Assembly (NCBI GenBank): GCA_002426795.1
Contig: DINQ01000020.1
Coordinates: 319,017-383,016 of the forward strand
Origin: Bacteroidales bacterium UBA5536
GTDB lineage: Bacteria; Bacteroidota; Bacteroidia; Bacteroidales; F082
Direction of reading: 5' to 3'
DNA length: 64,000 nt
Shown here: piece by piece, positions 14,784 to 24,473 of the stretch
How positions within the stretch are numbered: position 1 is the stretch's first letter
How the letters are laid out: each line of letters opens with the position of its first letter
Position numbers and translations under genes: made by a program
The notes under the pieces: model-generated
Database searches by the model: none
The model's input: only the letters and a program-made list of their open reading frames with translations
What the model was told of the DNA's origin: nothing

Positions 14784-17639
14784 ATGAAACTACTATCCAA
14801 ATCGATCCCTAAAACCAGAAAAGCTCTCTTTTTCGGTGTTTTCTTGTTCATTCTCAACTCTGTGGTCAGCGCACAGGTTGCCAGAACAATTCCTGAATTT
14901 CCGAAGCTGACAGATACCGTTCAAATTGTTTTTGATGCAAGCCAGGGCAATGCTGCACTTAAAAATTACAGTGGTGATGTCTATTTTCATGCAGGACTTA
15001 TAACGGCTTCTAGTCAGGATGAAAACGACTGGAAGTTTGTTGTGGGCGACTGGGGTAAGCCTGATGCGCGCGTGAAAATGAAACCGCTTGGCGGGAATCT
15101 GTTTGTTGCCAAAATATTGCCTTCCTCATTTTTTGGCGTCCCGGCTGATCTTAAAGTGAACCGTCTGGCATTTGTTTTCCGGAATGAAGATGGAACTCTT
15201 GTTGGCAAAACCAAGGAGGAGCAAAATATATTTATTGATTTTGAGGGCTATACACCAGCTGTCAATAGTGCGTTTAAAATACTTACTGGCGAGAAATCAT
15301 ACCGCGGCCAACAAATTATCGACGGCAGTCTGGTCATACAGACAGATCAGGGCGACATCAGCTTCAGACCTTTTTCAGACAGTATTGTTGAGGTGATGCT
15401 GCATCCAGAAGGCTTCAACGGATTCGATAGTTCACATGCTGTAGTGGCACGTCCTGAGCTGCCAGAATGCTTACTCACCGAAGCGCAAAACGCTCTGATG
15501 TTCGACCTGCCCGGACTGGAAGTTTTCGTTAAGAAAAACCCATTTTCTGTTGGTTTTCTGTCCAACGGAACTCCTTTCCTGGAAGAAGAACTAGGGTTTT
15601 ATAAAGGATCGACCCGAACCGGTGTCAGGTTTAAAAAAGGCCTCGAAGAAAAATTCTATGGAAGTGGTGGACGGGCCTCAGGAATTGTGCTCAACGGTAA
15701 AAAACTTGGGTTGTACAACAAAGCCGATTACAATTACGAGTTTGGCGCTTACAACTTGAACTACATGATCCCATCCGTGGTTTCTTCCAACAAATACATG
15801 CTGTTGTACGATAATCCTGAAAAGGGATTCATTGATGTAGACAGCGATTTCGATGGCATTCTTGATTTTTCTACGTCCGGCGGCCCTCAGCGTTATTATC
15901 TGATCTTTGGAAAAGACTACAAATCCCTTTTGCATCAATACAGCTGGCTCACCGGACGTCAACCGATGCCACCACGCTGGGCCTTAGGCAACCTGCAATC
16001 GCGTATGGCATATCGTACACAGGACGAAACTGATAGTATTGTGAACCTGATGCTCAAAGAAGACTTCCCCATTGATGCCATTATCCTCGATTTTTATTGG
16101 TTTGGCGACAGCATCAAAGGACATTTGGGCCGCCTTGACTGGTTCAAGCCTTCATGGCCCGATCCTGAAAAGATGATCAGCAATTTCAATGCGAAAGGCA
16201 TTAAAACCATTTTAATTTCAGAACCATACATTATTGATTCACTTGCCAATTTCAAGATAGCCAGCGATTTGGATATTTTGGTAAAAGATAGTTTGGGGCA
16301 GGTTTATATCGACAAGCAGTTTTATTTCGGCAATGGAGCACTGATCGATATTTTTAAACCAACTGCCGGTGATTGGCTTTGGTCAAAATACAAACAACAA
16401 TTTGGTCAGGGTGTTGCCGGCTTGTGGGGCGATTTGGGCGAACCCGAAAGTCATCCGGCTGATATGGTGCATGTTGTCGGAACCGCAGATGAGGTGCATG
16501 GTATTTACGGACATTATTGGGCCAAATCTATTTACGACCGATTTAGGCGGGATTTTCCGGATAAAAGGCTGTTTTTTCTGGCGCGGGCTGGTTTTGCCGG
16601 GTCGCAACGTTTTGGCATGGTGCCCTGGAGTGGTGACGTGAGCCGCAGCTGGGGCGGACTCAAAGCACAGCTGCCGGCCATGCTCAATATGAGCTTGTCG
16701 GGCGTGCCTTATATGCACAGCGATGCAGGTGGGTTTGCCGGTGGCGTAAAAGACGACGAACTCTACACGCGCTGGCTGCAGTTTGCTGTGTTTACTCCCA
16801 TCCTGAGGCCACATGGTTCGGGTGTTCCTTCCGAACCTGTATATTTCAACGACACCACCAAAAACATCGTCCGGCATTTCATGAAGATGCGGTATCAGTT
16901 GTTGCCCTATATTTATACGCTTTCGTGGCAGGCTGAGCAATTTGGGTCGCCTATTGTGCGACCACTCATGTATGAATATCCTGATGATGTTCGGTTTGAA
17001 AGTCATTTCGAGACCTATCTTTTTGGTCGTGATCTCCTGATTGCACCGGTCACCTCGCCTGGCCTTCAGCGCATGAATGTTGATTTGCCACAGGGTTTGT
17101 GGTATCATTTCTGGACAAAGCAAAAGATTCGTGGAGGCGGCAGTGTTTCGGTGAATGTGGCGCTTGAGAGTATTCCGGTTTTCGTTCGTGGCGGAGCTAT
17201 TATCCCGATGACGGAAAGTATCGGCACTACAGCAGATTACAGCTCACGTAAACTCTTTTTACACGTGTTTCTGCCCGAAGGAAATGCATCTCTTGCTGCC
17301 CAGGTTTATGAAGACAATGGAGAAGAGTTTGGCAGCTATGCCAAAGGTGACTACGAACTACTTGGATTCGAGGGTGAAACAGTTGCAGACAAATTGCGTC
17401 TTTCTTTTCATCGGTCAGGAAATGGTTATGCTGGCATGCCCGAACTCAGGATGCTCGAGTTGTTGGTGTATGGAAAAGAGGGCGAATACAAAAAAATCGA
17501 GCTTAACGAAAACGAATTGCAGCCTCTCAGCCGAGAGCAGTCCGATAAGAACCAACTTGGTTATTGGCAAGAAAAAGATGGTGCCTGGCACATTCGTTTC
17601 TTGTGGGCAGGAGAGGATATAGAGCTCAATGCACGTTGA
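14784..17639 (+). CDS. Exported GH31 alpha-glucosidase with extra N-terminal domain
   Basis: This 951-residue protein releases glucose from the non-reducing ends of alpha-glucans if it behaves like its family. A signal peptide covers about residues 1-31. Residues 32 to about 160 form a beta-rich domain (TVQIVFDASQGN, YSGDVYFHAG) of a kind that recurs in Bacteroidota polysaccharide proteins; its function is unknown, perhaps binding. The GH31 part follows: N-terminal sandwich, barrel with GLWGDLGEPE (nucleophile D550) and WSGDVSRSW (acid/base D618), then C-terminal sandwiches. The canonical Bacteroides starch system uses a GH97 (SusB) for this step. The gap to the upstream gene is 12 bp. Confidence 0.9.
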   Translation: MKLLSKSIPKTRKALFFGVFLFILNSVVSAQVARTIPEFPKLTDTVQIVFDASQGNAALKNYSGDVYFHAGLITASSQDENDWKFVVGDWGKPDARVKMKPLGGNLFVAKILPSSFFGVPADLKVNRLAFVFRNEDGTLVGKTKEEQNIFIDFEGYTPAVNSAFKILTGEKSYRGQQIIDGSLVIQTDQGDISFRPFSDSIVEVMLHPEGFNGFDSSHAVVARPELPECLLTEAQNALMFDLPGLEVFVKKNPFSVGFLSNGTPFLEEELGFYKGSTRTGVRFKKGLEEKFYGSGGRASGIVLNGKKLGLYNKADYNYEFGAYNLNYMIPSVVSSNKYMLLYDNPEKGFIDVDSDFDGILDFSTSGGPQRYYLIFGKDYKSLLHQYSWLTGRQPMPPRWALGNLQSRMAYRTQDETDSIVNLMLKEDFPIDAIILDFYWFGDSIKGHLGRLDWFKPSWPDPEKMISNFNAKGIKTILISEPYIIDSLANFKIASDLDILVKDSLGQVYIDKQFYFGNGALIDIFKPTAGDWLWSKYKQQFGQGVAGLWGDLGEPESHPADMVHVVGTADEVHGIYGHYWAKSIYDRFRRDFPDKRLFFLARAGFAGSQRFGMVPWSGDVSRSWGGLKAQLPAMLNMSLSGVPYMHSDAGGFAGGVKDDELYTRWLQFAVFTPILRPHGSGVPSEPVYFNDTTKNIVRHFMKMRYQLLPYIYTLSWQAEQFGSPIVRPLMYEYPDDVRFESHFETYLFGRDLLIAPVTSPGLQRMNVDLPQGLWYHFWTKQKIRGGGSVSVNVALESIPVFVRGGAIIPMTESIGTTADYSSRKLFLHVFLPEGNASLAAQVYEDNGEEFGSYAKGDYELLGFEGETVADKLRLSFHRSGNGYAGMPELRMLELLVYGKEGEYKKIELNENELQPLSREQSDKNQLGYWQEKDGAWHIRFLWAGEDIELNAR

Positions 17640-17675
17640 TAAAATAATTTTTCAATTCACTAAAACTAAATTCAG

Positions 17676-19058
17676 ATGATCAAAAAAATGGAAATTTTCG
17701 TATGGCTGTTTGTATTGGCCTTTATCGTTTTGATGAGCGCCTGTGGTGTTCAGGACCAAAAATCCGAAAAACAGCCGGTTGTAAAGGAGAAAGTAACACC
17801 GGAATGGGCAAAGGATGCCGTGATTTACGAGGTAAATACGCGTCAGTATACACCCGAAGGTACTTTCAATGCGTTCAAGACACATTTGCCCCGTCTAAAA
17901 GAGCTTGGTGTTGATATTCTGTGGTTTATGCCCATCCATCCCATCGGCGAACTGAACCGAAAAGGTTCTCTCGGTAGCTACTATTCGGTCCGTGACTACA
18001 CAGCAGTCAACCCCGAATATGGTACGCTCGACGATTTCAAGGCTTTGGTGCAAGAAGCGCATGCAATGGGATTTAAGGTGATCCTCGACTGGGTAGCCAA
18101 CCACACAGCATTTGATCATGCCTGGGTAACTGAACATCCCGAATGGTATACAAAAGATGAAGCAGGCAATATTGTTTCGCCTTTCGACTGGTCTGATGTT
18201 GCTGATTTAAACTACGATGACAATCCAGCCTTGTGGGATGCCATGATTGGTGATATGAAGTTCTGGCTGACCAATGCCGACATCGATGGTTTCAGGTGTG
18301 ATGTGGCCGGAATGGTTCCTACAGCTTTTTGGGACAAGGCCCGCTTAGAGCTGGATGCTGTAAAGCCTGTTTTTATGTTGGCTGAAGATGAAGGCCAGCG
18401 CGACCTGATGAAGAATGCTTTTGATGCTAACTATGCCTGGGAATTGCATCATGTGATGAATCAGATTGCCAAGGGCGACAAAACAGCTGATGATCTTTGG
18501 GTGTATTTTGCAAAAAACGATACCCTGTTCGATCCCAGCGTGTACCGGATGACTTTTACTTCAAACCATGACGAAAACTCCTGGAACGGAACCACATTTG
18601 AGCGTCTGGGCGATGGTGCCAAAGCATTTGCTGTATTGACCTATATGGTGCCTGGATTCCCTTTGATTTACAACGGACAGGAAGTTGCCCTGAATCACCG
18701 CTTGCTTTTCTTTGAAAAAGATGAGATCGACTGGACACAAGGTGCTGATTTCACAGCTTTATACGCACGTTTGGGCCAGATCAAAAAGGAAAATCCAGCC
18801 TTGTTCAATGCCAATAACGGTGGTGATTTTGTGAAAATTGCAACCGATCAGCCCGAAAGCATCATGGCTTTTACCCGCACCAAAGGAGAAAATCAGGTGA
18901 TTGTGCTGATCAATCTCACTCCTGAAGATCATGAAGTGAAATTACTGGATGATCAATTCAACGGAACTTATCTGGACCTGATTGGTGGTGAAAGTGTTGA
19001 TATCAAGCCTCAACAGGCGATCAAAATGCCGGCATGGTCTTATCTTGTATTGCAATAA
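17676..19058 (+). CDS. GH13 alpha-amylase lipoprotein
   Basis: This 460-residue enzyme is anchored by lipid: the N-terminal hydrophobic stretch ends in LMSAC, giving C23 as the modified cysteine. The mature part starts with a linker and then the GH13 barrel with DWVANHTAFDH, GFRCDVAGMV (nucleophile D209), MLAEDEGQ (acid/base E237) and TSNHDENSW (D299). It is shorter than SusG (about 690 residues) and lacks an inserted carbohydrate-binding module. The acidic pair after the acid/base (EDE) resembles small bacterial alpha-amylases/glucanotransferases. Whether it faces the surface or the periplasm cannot be read; the residues after C23 (GVQDQ) are not a strong surface-export signal. Confidence 0.87.
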   Translation: MIKKMEIFVWLFVLAFIVLMSACGVQDQKSEKQPVVKEKVTPEWAKDAVIYEVNTRQYTPEGTFNAFKTHLPRLKELGVDILWFMPIHPIGELNRKGSLGSYYSVRDYTAVNPEYGTLDDFKALVQEAHAMGFKVILDWVANHTAFDHAWVTEHPEWYTKDEAGNIVSPFDWSDVADLNYDDNPALWDAMIGDMKFWLTNADIDGFRCDVAGMVPTAFWDKARLELDAVKPVFMLAEDEGQRDLMKNAFDANYAWELHHVMNQIAKGDKTADDLWVYFAKNDTLFDPSVYRMTFTSNHDENSWNGTTFERLGDGAKAFAVLTYMVPGFPLIYNGQEVALNHRLLFFEKDEIDWTQGADFTALYARLGQIKKENPALFNANNGGDFVKIATDQPESIMAFTRTKGENQVIVLINLTPEDHEVKLLDDQFNGTYLDLIGGESVDIKPQQAIKMPAWSYLVLQ

Positions 19059-19079
19059 GTAAATCTGTATGAAAGATAA

Positions 19080-19115
19080 GGATGCCGGTTGATATCTTCC
19101 GGCATCCTTTTTTTT
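19080..19115 (+). terminator. Strong terminator of the exported alpha-glucan operon
   Basis: A perfect 9-bp stem (19080-19088 with 19099-19107) with a 10-nt loop is followed by eight T. It sits 21 bp after the amylase stop. Confidence 0.92.
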
Positions 19116-19758
19116 AGTCTGTAGGGATCTTGATAAACTGATAGGGCCCTTCAGTGGCGCCCCAAACCTGCTTGCCGTCGGCATCGAATCCCTGATCCCA
19201 GCTGGTCAGCATACCTGCCTTGATCAGGACTTTTGAAGTGGCATAGCTGGCGCCATATAAAGTACTCTTGCAGTCATCAGCTTTGGTGGAACCTTCGTAG
19301 GTGTCGGGGCCTGTCTTTTTTAAAAACACACCACATCCTTCACGATCAATCAAGATGTTGTGGTCAAACTGATCGAAAAAAGCAGGGTTTCTCCACTTTC
19401 CGATGAATTCTTTGGAATTGTTGATTTCGTAAACTGTTGTTTTGAATTCATCTTTCGACAATTGCTCCAGTTTATAAATCCGCTGTCGATAAGGTTTTTC
19501 AGGTTTGCTGGTCAAAGCCTGTTCTACATAAAGCCATTTGTAACCAGATGTCGGCCATATGGGATACATGTGCAAAGAAATATCGAAATAATTTGTGTCG
19601 GTTGCTGCCTGTGCAGCACTTGTGTAAGAGCCTGTCATTGAACGTGATAAATCTTTCAACCCTGACTGATCGGGCAGTTTTTGGCCGGTGCTGCATGCCA
19701 TTGTCACCAAACTTACAACACCAATCAAACTCCAAAGAATTGACCTAAAAGCTTTCAT
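19114..19758 (-). CDS. CpcT/CpeT-family lipoprotein
   Basis: The 214-residue frame from ATG 19758 begins with a signal ending VTMAC, so C22 should carry lipid. The mature part looks like the CpcT/CpeT (DUF1001) fold: MTGSYTS, a central WLYVEQA and YRQRIY, then GCGVFLKK and YEGST. In cyanobacteria this family attaches bilin chromophores to phycobiliproteins. Nothing here suggests a photosynthetic host, so the role must differ, perhaps as a binding protein. A GTG at 19779 also opens the frame and overlaps the upstream peptidase stop as GTGA, but it would push the signal peptide inward. Last gene of a three-gene operon. Confidence 0.75.
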   Translation of the reverse strand: MKAFRSILWSLIGVVSLVTMACSTGQKLPDQSGLKDLSRSMTGSYTSAAQAATDTNYFDISLHMYPIWPTSGYKWLYVEQALTSKPEKPYRQRIYKLEQLSKDEFKTTVYEINNSKEFIGKWRNPAFFDQFDHNILIDREGCGVFLKKTGPDTYEGSTKADDCKSTLYGASYATSKVLIKAGMLTSWDQGFDADGKQVWGATEGPYQFIKIPTD

Positions 19759-19775
19759 GATATTTGTCTTGAAAT

Positions 19776-21923
19776 TCACTGGTTTATACCCAACTCTTTC
19801 AGCATAAAGGCATACTCCAGTGCAGTTTCCTTGAGTCTTTCAAAACGTCCTGAAGCACCACCATGTCCGAAATCCATATTGGTCTGCAGCAGGAGCAGGT
19901 TGTCGTCGGTTTTCATTTCTCGTAATTTAGCAACCCATTTTGCTGGTTCCCAATACTGCACCTGCGAATCGTGCAAACCTGTTGTCACCAGCATGGCCGG
20001 ATAGTCCTGGGCTTTTACGTTGTCGTAAGGTGAGTATGACAGCATATAGTCATAATACTCTTTTTCGTTCGGGTTGCCCCATTCATCGTACTCGCCCGTT
20101 GTGAGGGGAATGCTTTCGTCGAGCATGGTTGTAACTACATCCACAAAAGGCACTTGTGCAATAACGCCTTTCCACAGAGCAGGTTCCATGTTCACGACAG
20201 CGCCTACCAATAGCCCGCCAGCGCTTCCACCCATGGCAAACATTTTATCAGGTGAAGTAAACTTTTGATCAACAAGATAATGACCGCATGCAATGAAATC
20301 GTAGAATGTATTTTTCTTTTTTAGCAATTTACCGTCCTCATACCATTGACGGCCCATTTCTTCACCTCCTCTGATGTGAGCGATGGCCCAAACAAATCCG
20401 CGGTCGAGCAGGCTCAGACGTGCTGAAGAAAAATAGGCATCCATACTGGCACCATAAGAGCCATATCCATATAATACCAAGGGATTTTTACCATTTTTTT
20501 GCAGCCCTTTTTTGTAAACCAACGAAATGGGCACTTTTACTCCATCATGCGATGTAGCATAGAGTCTTTCAGACTGGTAATCGTCTGGGTTGTAACCTCC
20601 TAAAACTTCCTGTTGTTTAAGAAGCTCTTTCTGGCGCGACTGCATATCGAAGTCGTAAATGGAATTGGGTGTTGTGAGCGAAGTGTAACCATAACGCAGT
20701 TTGTCGCTGTCGAAATCGAGGTTGGTGCTCAGATAAGCCATGTAGGTTGGCTCGCCAAAATCGATGTAGTAATCTTCTTTTCCATCCCAGCTCATGATGC
20801 GGATTTTCACCAAACCTTCCGTGCGCTCGCTCACGGCCAAAAAGCGATTAAAAATATCAAAGTCTTCCAGCAAAACATCATCGCGATGAGGGATTACATC
20901 AGTCCAGTTTTCGATGCCTGTTTTACCAATAGGTGTTTTCATCAGCTTGAAATTGGTGGCATCAAGATTGGTCCGGATAAAGAAATCGTTCTTATAATGA
21001 TCGACACTGTATTGAAGATCTGGTTTCCTTTCCTGAAAAATGTTAAAATCTTCGTTGGGTTTGTTGGCATCCAGATAGCGATATTCTGATGAAAGTGTAC
21101 TTTCAGATCCGATGACGATATACGCTTTTGATTTTGTTTTGTAAACAAAGGTGTTAAAAGTTGCGTCATCCTCGTGAAAGACCAGCTGATCGTTTTCGAA
21201 AGCTTCGTGCAAGAGGTGCCGCATGATTTTATAAGGACGTAATGTTTCGTCTTTGATGCTGTAAAACAGTGTGTTGTTGTCGTTGCCCCAGGCCATATTA
21301 CCGGATGTGTTTGGAATGCTGGCAGGGTAAATTTCACCTGTGCTGAGGTTTTTCACGTAAATGGTGTATTGGCGGCGACTGACTGTGTCGACGGCAAAGG
21401 CCAGCAGGTTGTTGTCGGAACTCACTTCCCAGCCTCCAATTTGGAAATAAGCGTAACCCTCAGCCATTTCATTGCCATTGAGCATCACCTGCTCTTCTGC
21501 ATCCAGATTTCCTTTTTTGCGACAATAAAGCGGATATTCCTTGCCTTCTTCATAACGTGAGTAATAATAATAACCATCCTGCTGGTAAGGCGCAGAAATA
21601 TCAGATTGCTTGATACGACCAAGCATCTCGTCATACAGTTTTTGCTGAAGCGCTTCTGTATCACGCATGGCATTTGTTTCATAAGCATTTTCAGCTTCGA
21701 GGTAAGCGATCACTTCCGGGTTTTCACGTTCATTGAGCCAATAGTAATTGTCGACACGGGTGTTGCCGTGTTCCTTCATTTCGTGGGGTTTCTTTGCTGC
21801 TTTGGGCGCTTGCATCTTATCGTTATTTTGTGAATTACAACCCATGAATATGACGACTGGCAAGAAAAAAAACAGCGCATTTTTCACCAGGTTAAGGGGT
21901 TGTTTGTATTGTGTACTCTTCAT
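19776..21923 (-). CDS. Oligopeptidase B / prolyl oligopeptidase family S9 lipoprotein
   Basis: This 715-residue serine peptidase cleaves short peptides. The N-terminus ends in FMGC (lipid C29), so it is exported and membrane-anchored. A seven-bladed propeller region (to about residue 430) precedes an alpha/beta-hydrolase domain with GGSAGGLLVG, nucleophile S567. The His is expected in DFGHGGASG near the C-terminus and the Asp nearby. HIRGGEEMGRQWYEDGK is typical of oligopeptidase B, which cuts after basic residues. It starts 20 bp after a TonB-dependent receptor and is followed closely by a CpeT-like lipoprotein, which suggests peptide uptake or processing. Confidence 0.88.
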   Translation of the reverse strand: MKSTQYKQPLNLVKNALFFFLPVVIFMGCNSQNNDKMQAPKAAKKPHEMKEHGNTRVDNYYWLNERENPEVIAYLEAENAYETNAMRDTEALQQKLYDEMLGRIKQSDISAPYQQDGYYYYSRYEEGKEYPLYCRKKGNLDAEEQVMLNGNEMAEGYAYFQIGGWEVSSDNNLLAFAVDTVSRRQYTIYVKNLSTGEIYPASIPNTSGNMAWGNDNNTLFYSIKDETLRPYKIMRHLLHEAFENDQLVFHEDDATFNTFVYKTKSKAYIVIGSESTLSSEYRYLDANKPNEDFNIFQERKPDLQYSVDHYKNDFFIRTNLDATNFKLMKTPIGKTGIENWTDVIPHRDDVLLEDFDIFNRFLAVSERTEGLVKIRIMSWDGKEDYYIDFGEPTYMAYLSTNLDFDSDKLRYGYTSLTTPNSIYDFDMQSRQKELLKQQEVLGGYNPDDYQSERLYATSHDGVKVPISLVYKKGLQKNGKNPLVLYGYGSYGASMDAYFSSARLSLLDRGFVWAIAHIRGGEEMGRQWYEDGKLLKKKNTFYDFIACGHYLVDQKFTSPDKMFAMGGSAGGLLVGAVVNMEPALWKGVIAQVPFVDVVTTMLDESIPLTTGEYDEWGNPNEKEYYDYMLSYSPYDNVKAQDYPAMLVTTGLHDSQVQYWEPAKWVAKLREMKTDDNLLLLQTNMDFGHGGASGRFERLKETALEYAFMLKELGINQ

Positions 21924-21943
21924 TTTTTGTGAAATTTGGTTTT

Positions 21944-24274
21944 TTAAAATGACAAAGTTAGGCCGAAACTTGGCATCAGCGGCAACTGCCTGATGACGTT
22001 ATTTGTGATGGGATCAACATAGAAAACATTTTCGCGGTCGTAGATATTGGTCACGCTGGCGTTTATTTCCAGTTCAGTACGTTCACTAAAGAAAAAGCGA
22101 CGTTTGATATCAAAATCAAGGCGATGGTAAGTTGGTAGTTCACCTTTGTTCAGGTCGGCATAAATGGTTCCAAGCTGGCCGTTTGCTGTTGTATAATTGG
22201 AGTTTACACCATCAATAAAATTGATGTATTCATAGTATCCTTGCACCTGTGTGAAAGGGAATCCCGAGCCATAGTTCCACCGGCCACTAAACTCCCATTG
22301 TTTTCTGTCGCCGGCAGTGTACGACAATATAAGGTTCACATTGTGTCTGCGGTCGTAATGTGGTCTGTAAGAAATAAGTTCAGAAGGGGTTTTTTCGTAT
22401 TCTTTGGTCACGAACCCTAGCGAGTAAACAGCCCAGAGGTAAAGCCGGCCAGTTTCATATTTCATGGCAAGATCAGCTCCGTAAGCTTTTCCTTTCTCGA
22501 TGATAAAGTCTTTTTTGTAAATGTCGGGTGTGCCGGCTGGTGCAGTGGCTTCGTCATACAACTTATTGCGATTCAGGTTAGTAAGTTGAGTGAAGTCTTT
22601 CAGATAGCCCTCGATATTTAGGTTCAACCGCCTGGTGATATCCATTTCCAATCCCAAGATGTAATGGTTGGCTTTTTGCAGCTTATGGGTTACATCCTGC
22701 CCATTAAATCTGGATGGAAGATTGTCAGGACCCGATAAAAAACCATAGAAAAGATTGACGACATCACGGTCGCTGTTGGCCGCAATCAGGTTTTGTGAGT
22801 ACATGCCGGTGGCTAGTTTTAGCCTGAGCCAGTCGTTAAATTTGTATTTCATGGCCAGTCTGGGCTCCGGGGAAATTTCGGCCAGCGAAGCATACCATTG
22901 CATACGTAAACTGGGTTCGAACAGCAGCTTGCCAAATGATCCCTTGTAGCGCACATATGCAGCAAGCTCTGTGGTGTTTTCTGTTTGATTGATGTTGCGA
23001 CCAACACCATTGGTAAAATCGAACACTGTTTTAAAGCCCAGGACTTCAATACCGTATTTTACGAGGTCTTTACCCAGAAAATAGGTGAAGTGAAAGCCCA
23101 TGTTGAAACCATTGATGCTGCTCGATCGATCGGGTGAAGTAGCTTCGGACAGACGTGCTTCATAGCTTGAGTATGCCATGTTCCCTTCGATGAGCACAGG
23201 CGATTTGCCGGGGATGATCAGAAAGTTGGAACCCCCACCAACTGATTTCCAGCTGAAATCGGACAGGGATTTGTAGTTGTTCACCTGATCGTCGAAGCTA
23301 AAACCAAAGAAGTTGATTTTGCTGCCATTGGCTCCGTTGATGGATGCTTTTCCGTAAATATCGAGGAAATTGAAGGGAAGTCCATTGGCGTCGATATAGC
23401 TGTAAAAAGATTTGCTGCTCTGCTCGAGATAAGAATTCTTGACCGACAAGACAAAGCTGGAGCTGCCGCCGTTTTCACTTTTGGCTTTCACAATCGGACC
23501 TTCGAGCATGAGCTTGGCACCGAAAGTACTGGCACCAAATTTACCGGAAATACGGTTTTTGTTGCCATCGCGCGTGGTGATGTCCATGATGGAAGATATA
23601 CGTCCGCCATAATCAGCGCTGAACCCACCTGTGAATACATCCGCATTGCGGATAATATCTGTTTCGAATACCGAAAACAAGCCAATAGAGTGAAAGGGGT
23701 TGTATATAATCATGCCATCCAGTAAAACCTTATTTTGGATAGGTGATCCTCCTCTGATGTACAACTGTCCTCCCTGGTCGCCGGTAAAAATGACACCTGG
23801 AATCACCTGCAGATACTGCGCAAGGTCTGATTGTCCGCCGATGGTTGGGATTTTACTCAGCGTTTTTGGTGTGATGCTGATAACTGACGTTTTAGTTTCA
23901 GTTGTTGCCTCCACCTTATCAGCAGTGATGTTCACGGTGGCAAGGCTTACGCTGGCTTCTTTGATGTTGAATTTTTTATTGAGCACTTGCCCGGCACTCA
24001 CTGTAATTTCCTGACGCAGTGTATCGTATCCCAGGTAGGTAACAAGTAAAGTATAAGTCCCAGGTGGAATTTTGGTGATGCTGAAATAGCCGTTGATATC
24101 AGTAGAAGCACCATAGGTTGTTCGTTCAAGGTAAACATTCGAGAAAATGACAGGCTCACCTGTCGACGCCTCATAAACAAACCCCCTTACTGCAGCTTCT
24201 TGCGCTATAAGCGAAGCCTGTAGCGAAAAAACGGTAAAAACGATCAACAACAATTTGCGGGTAAACATATACAT
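21944..24274 (-). CDS. TonB-dependent outer-membrane receptor with CarboxypepD-reg-like domain
   Basis: This 776-residue outer-membrane protein has a signal peptide to about residue 25 (ends LIAQ), a carboxypeptidase-regulatory-like domain (VRGFVYEASTGEPVIFSNVYL to about residue 100), a plug (LAQYLQVIPGV, GGQLYIRGGS, LLDGMIIYNPFH) and a beta-barrel ending in PSFGLTLSF. It is not of the SusC class and has no SusD partner. It probably imports a small ligand in a TonB-dependent way. The downstream oligopeptidase suggests a peptide-like ligand, which is inference. MYM at the start offers two ATG codons (24274 and 24268). Confidence 0.87.
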   Translation of the reverse strand: MYMFTRKLLLIVFTVFSLQASLIAQEAAVRGFVYEASTGEPVIFSNVYLERTTYGASTDINGYFSITKIPPGTYTLLVTYLGYDTLRQEITVSAGQVLNKKFNIKEASVSLATVNITADKVEATTETKTSVISITPKTLSKIPTIGGQSDLAQYLQVIPGVIFTGDQGGQLYIRGGSPIQNKVLLDGMIIYNPFHSIGLFSVFETDIIRNADVFTGGFSADYGGRISSIMDITTRDGNKNRISGKFGASTFGAKLMLEGPIVKAKSENGGSSSFVLSVKNSYLEQSSKSFYSYIDANGLPFNFLDIYGKASINGANGSKINFFGFSFDDQVNNYKSLSDFSWKSVGGGSNFLIIPGKSPVLIEGNMAYSSYEARLSEATSPDRSSSINGFNMGFHFTYFLGKDLVKYGIEVLGFKTVFDFTNGVGRNINQTENTTELAAYVRYKGSFGKLLFEPSLRMQWYASLAEISPEPRLAMKYKFNDWLRLKLATGMYSQNLIAANSDRDVVNLFYGFLSGPDNLPSRFNGQDVTHKLQKANHYILGLEMDITRRLNLNIEGYLKDFTQLTNLNRNKLYDEATAPAGTPDIYKKDFIIEKGKAYGADLAMKYETGRLYLWAVYSLGFVTKEYEKTPSELISYRPHYDRRHNVNLILSYTAGDRKQWEFSGRWNYGSGFPFTQVQGYYEYINFIDGVNSNYTTANGQLGTIYADLNKGELPTYHRLDFDIKRRFFFSERTELEINASVTNIYDRENVFYVDPITNNVIRQLPLMPSFGLTLSF

Positions 24275-24473
24275 GTGATAAGAATTAAAACAAGTTTAGA
24301 TTCAAAAAAAACCAACGATTCCTCAGTTGGGCGCAGGTTTAACTAAATGAACGCGCAAAGTAATTAAAAAGTACCCAATGTTGGTTAAATAATCAGTAAA
24401 ATGAACAGCTAAACAAGTGTTTGGTTTGAAACACACTGAAAAAATTCAAATAAAGCTCTTCAACTTATCGAAA

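Noticed and set aside
16383..17123. 246-codon minus-strand frame opposite the GH31 gene
   Set aside because: Shadow of the coding strand; composition is odd (rich in His, Arg and Pro) and it has no recognisable domain.
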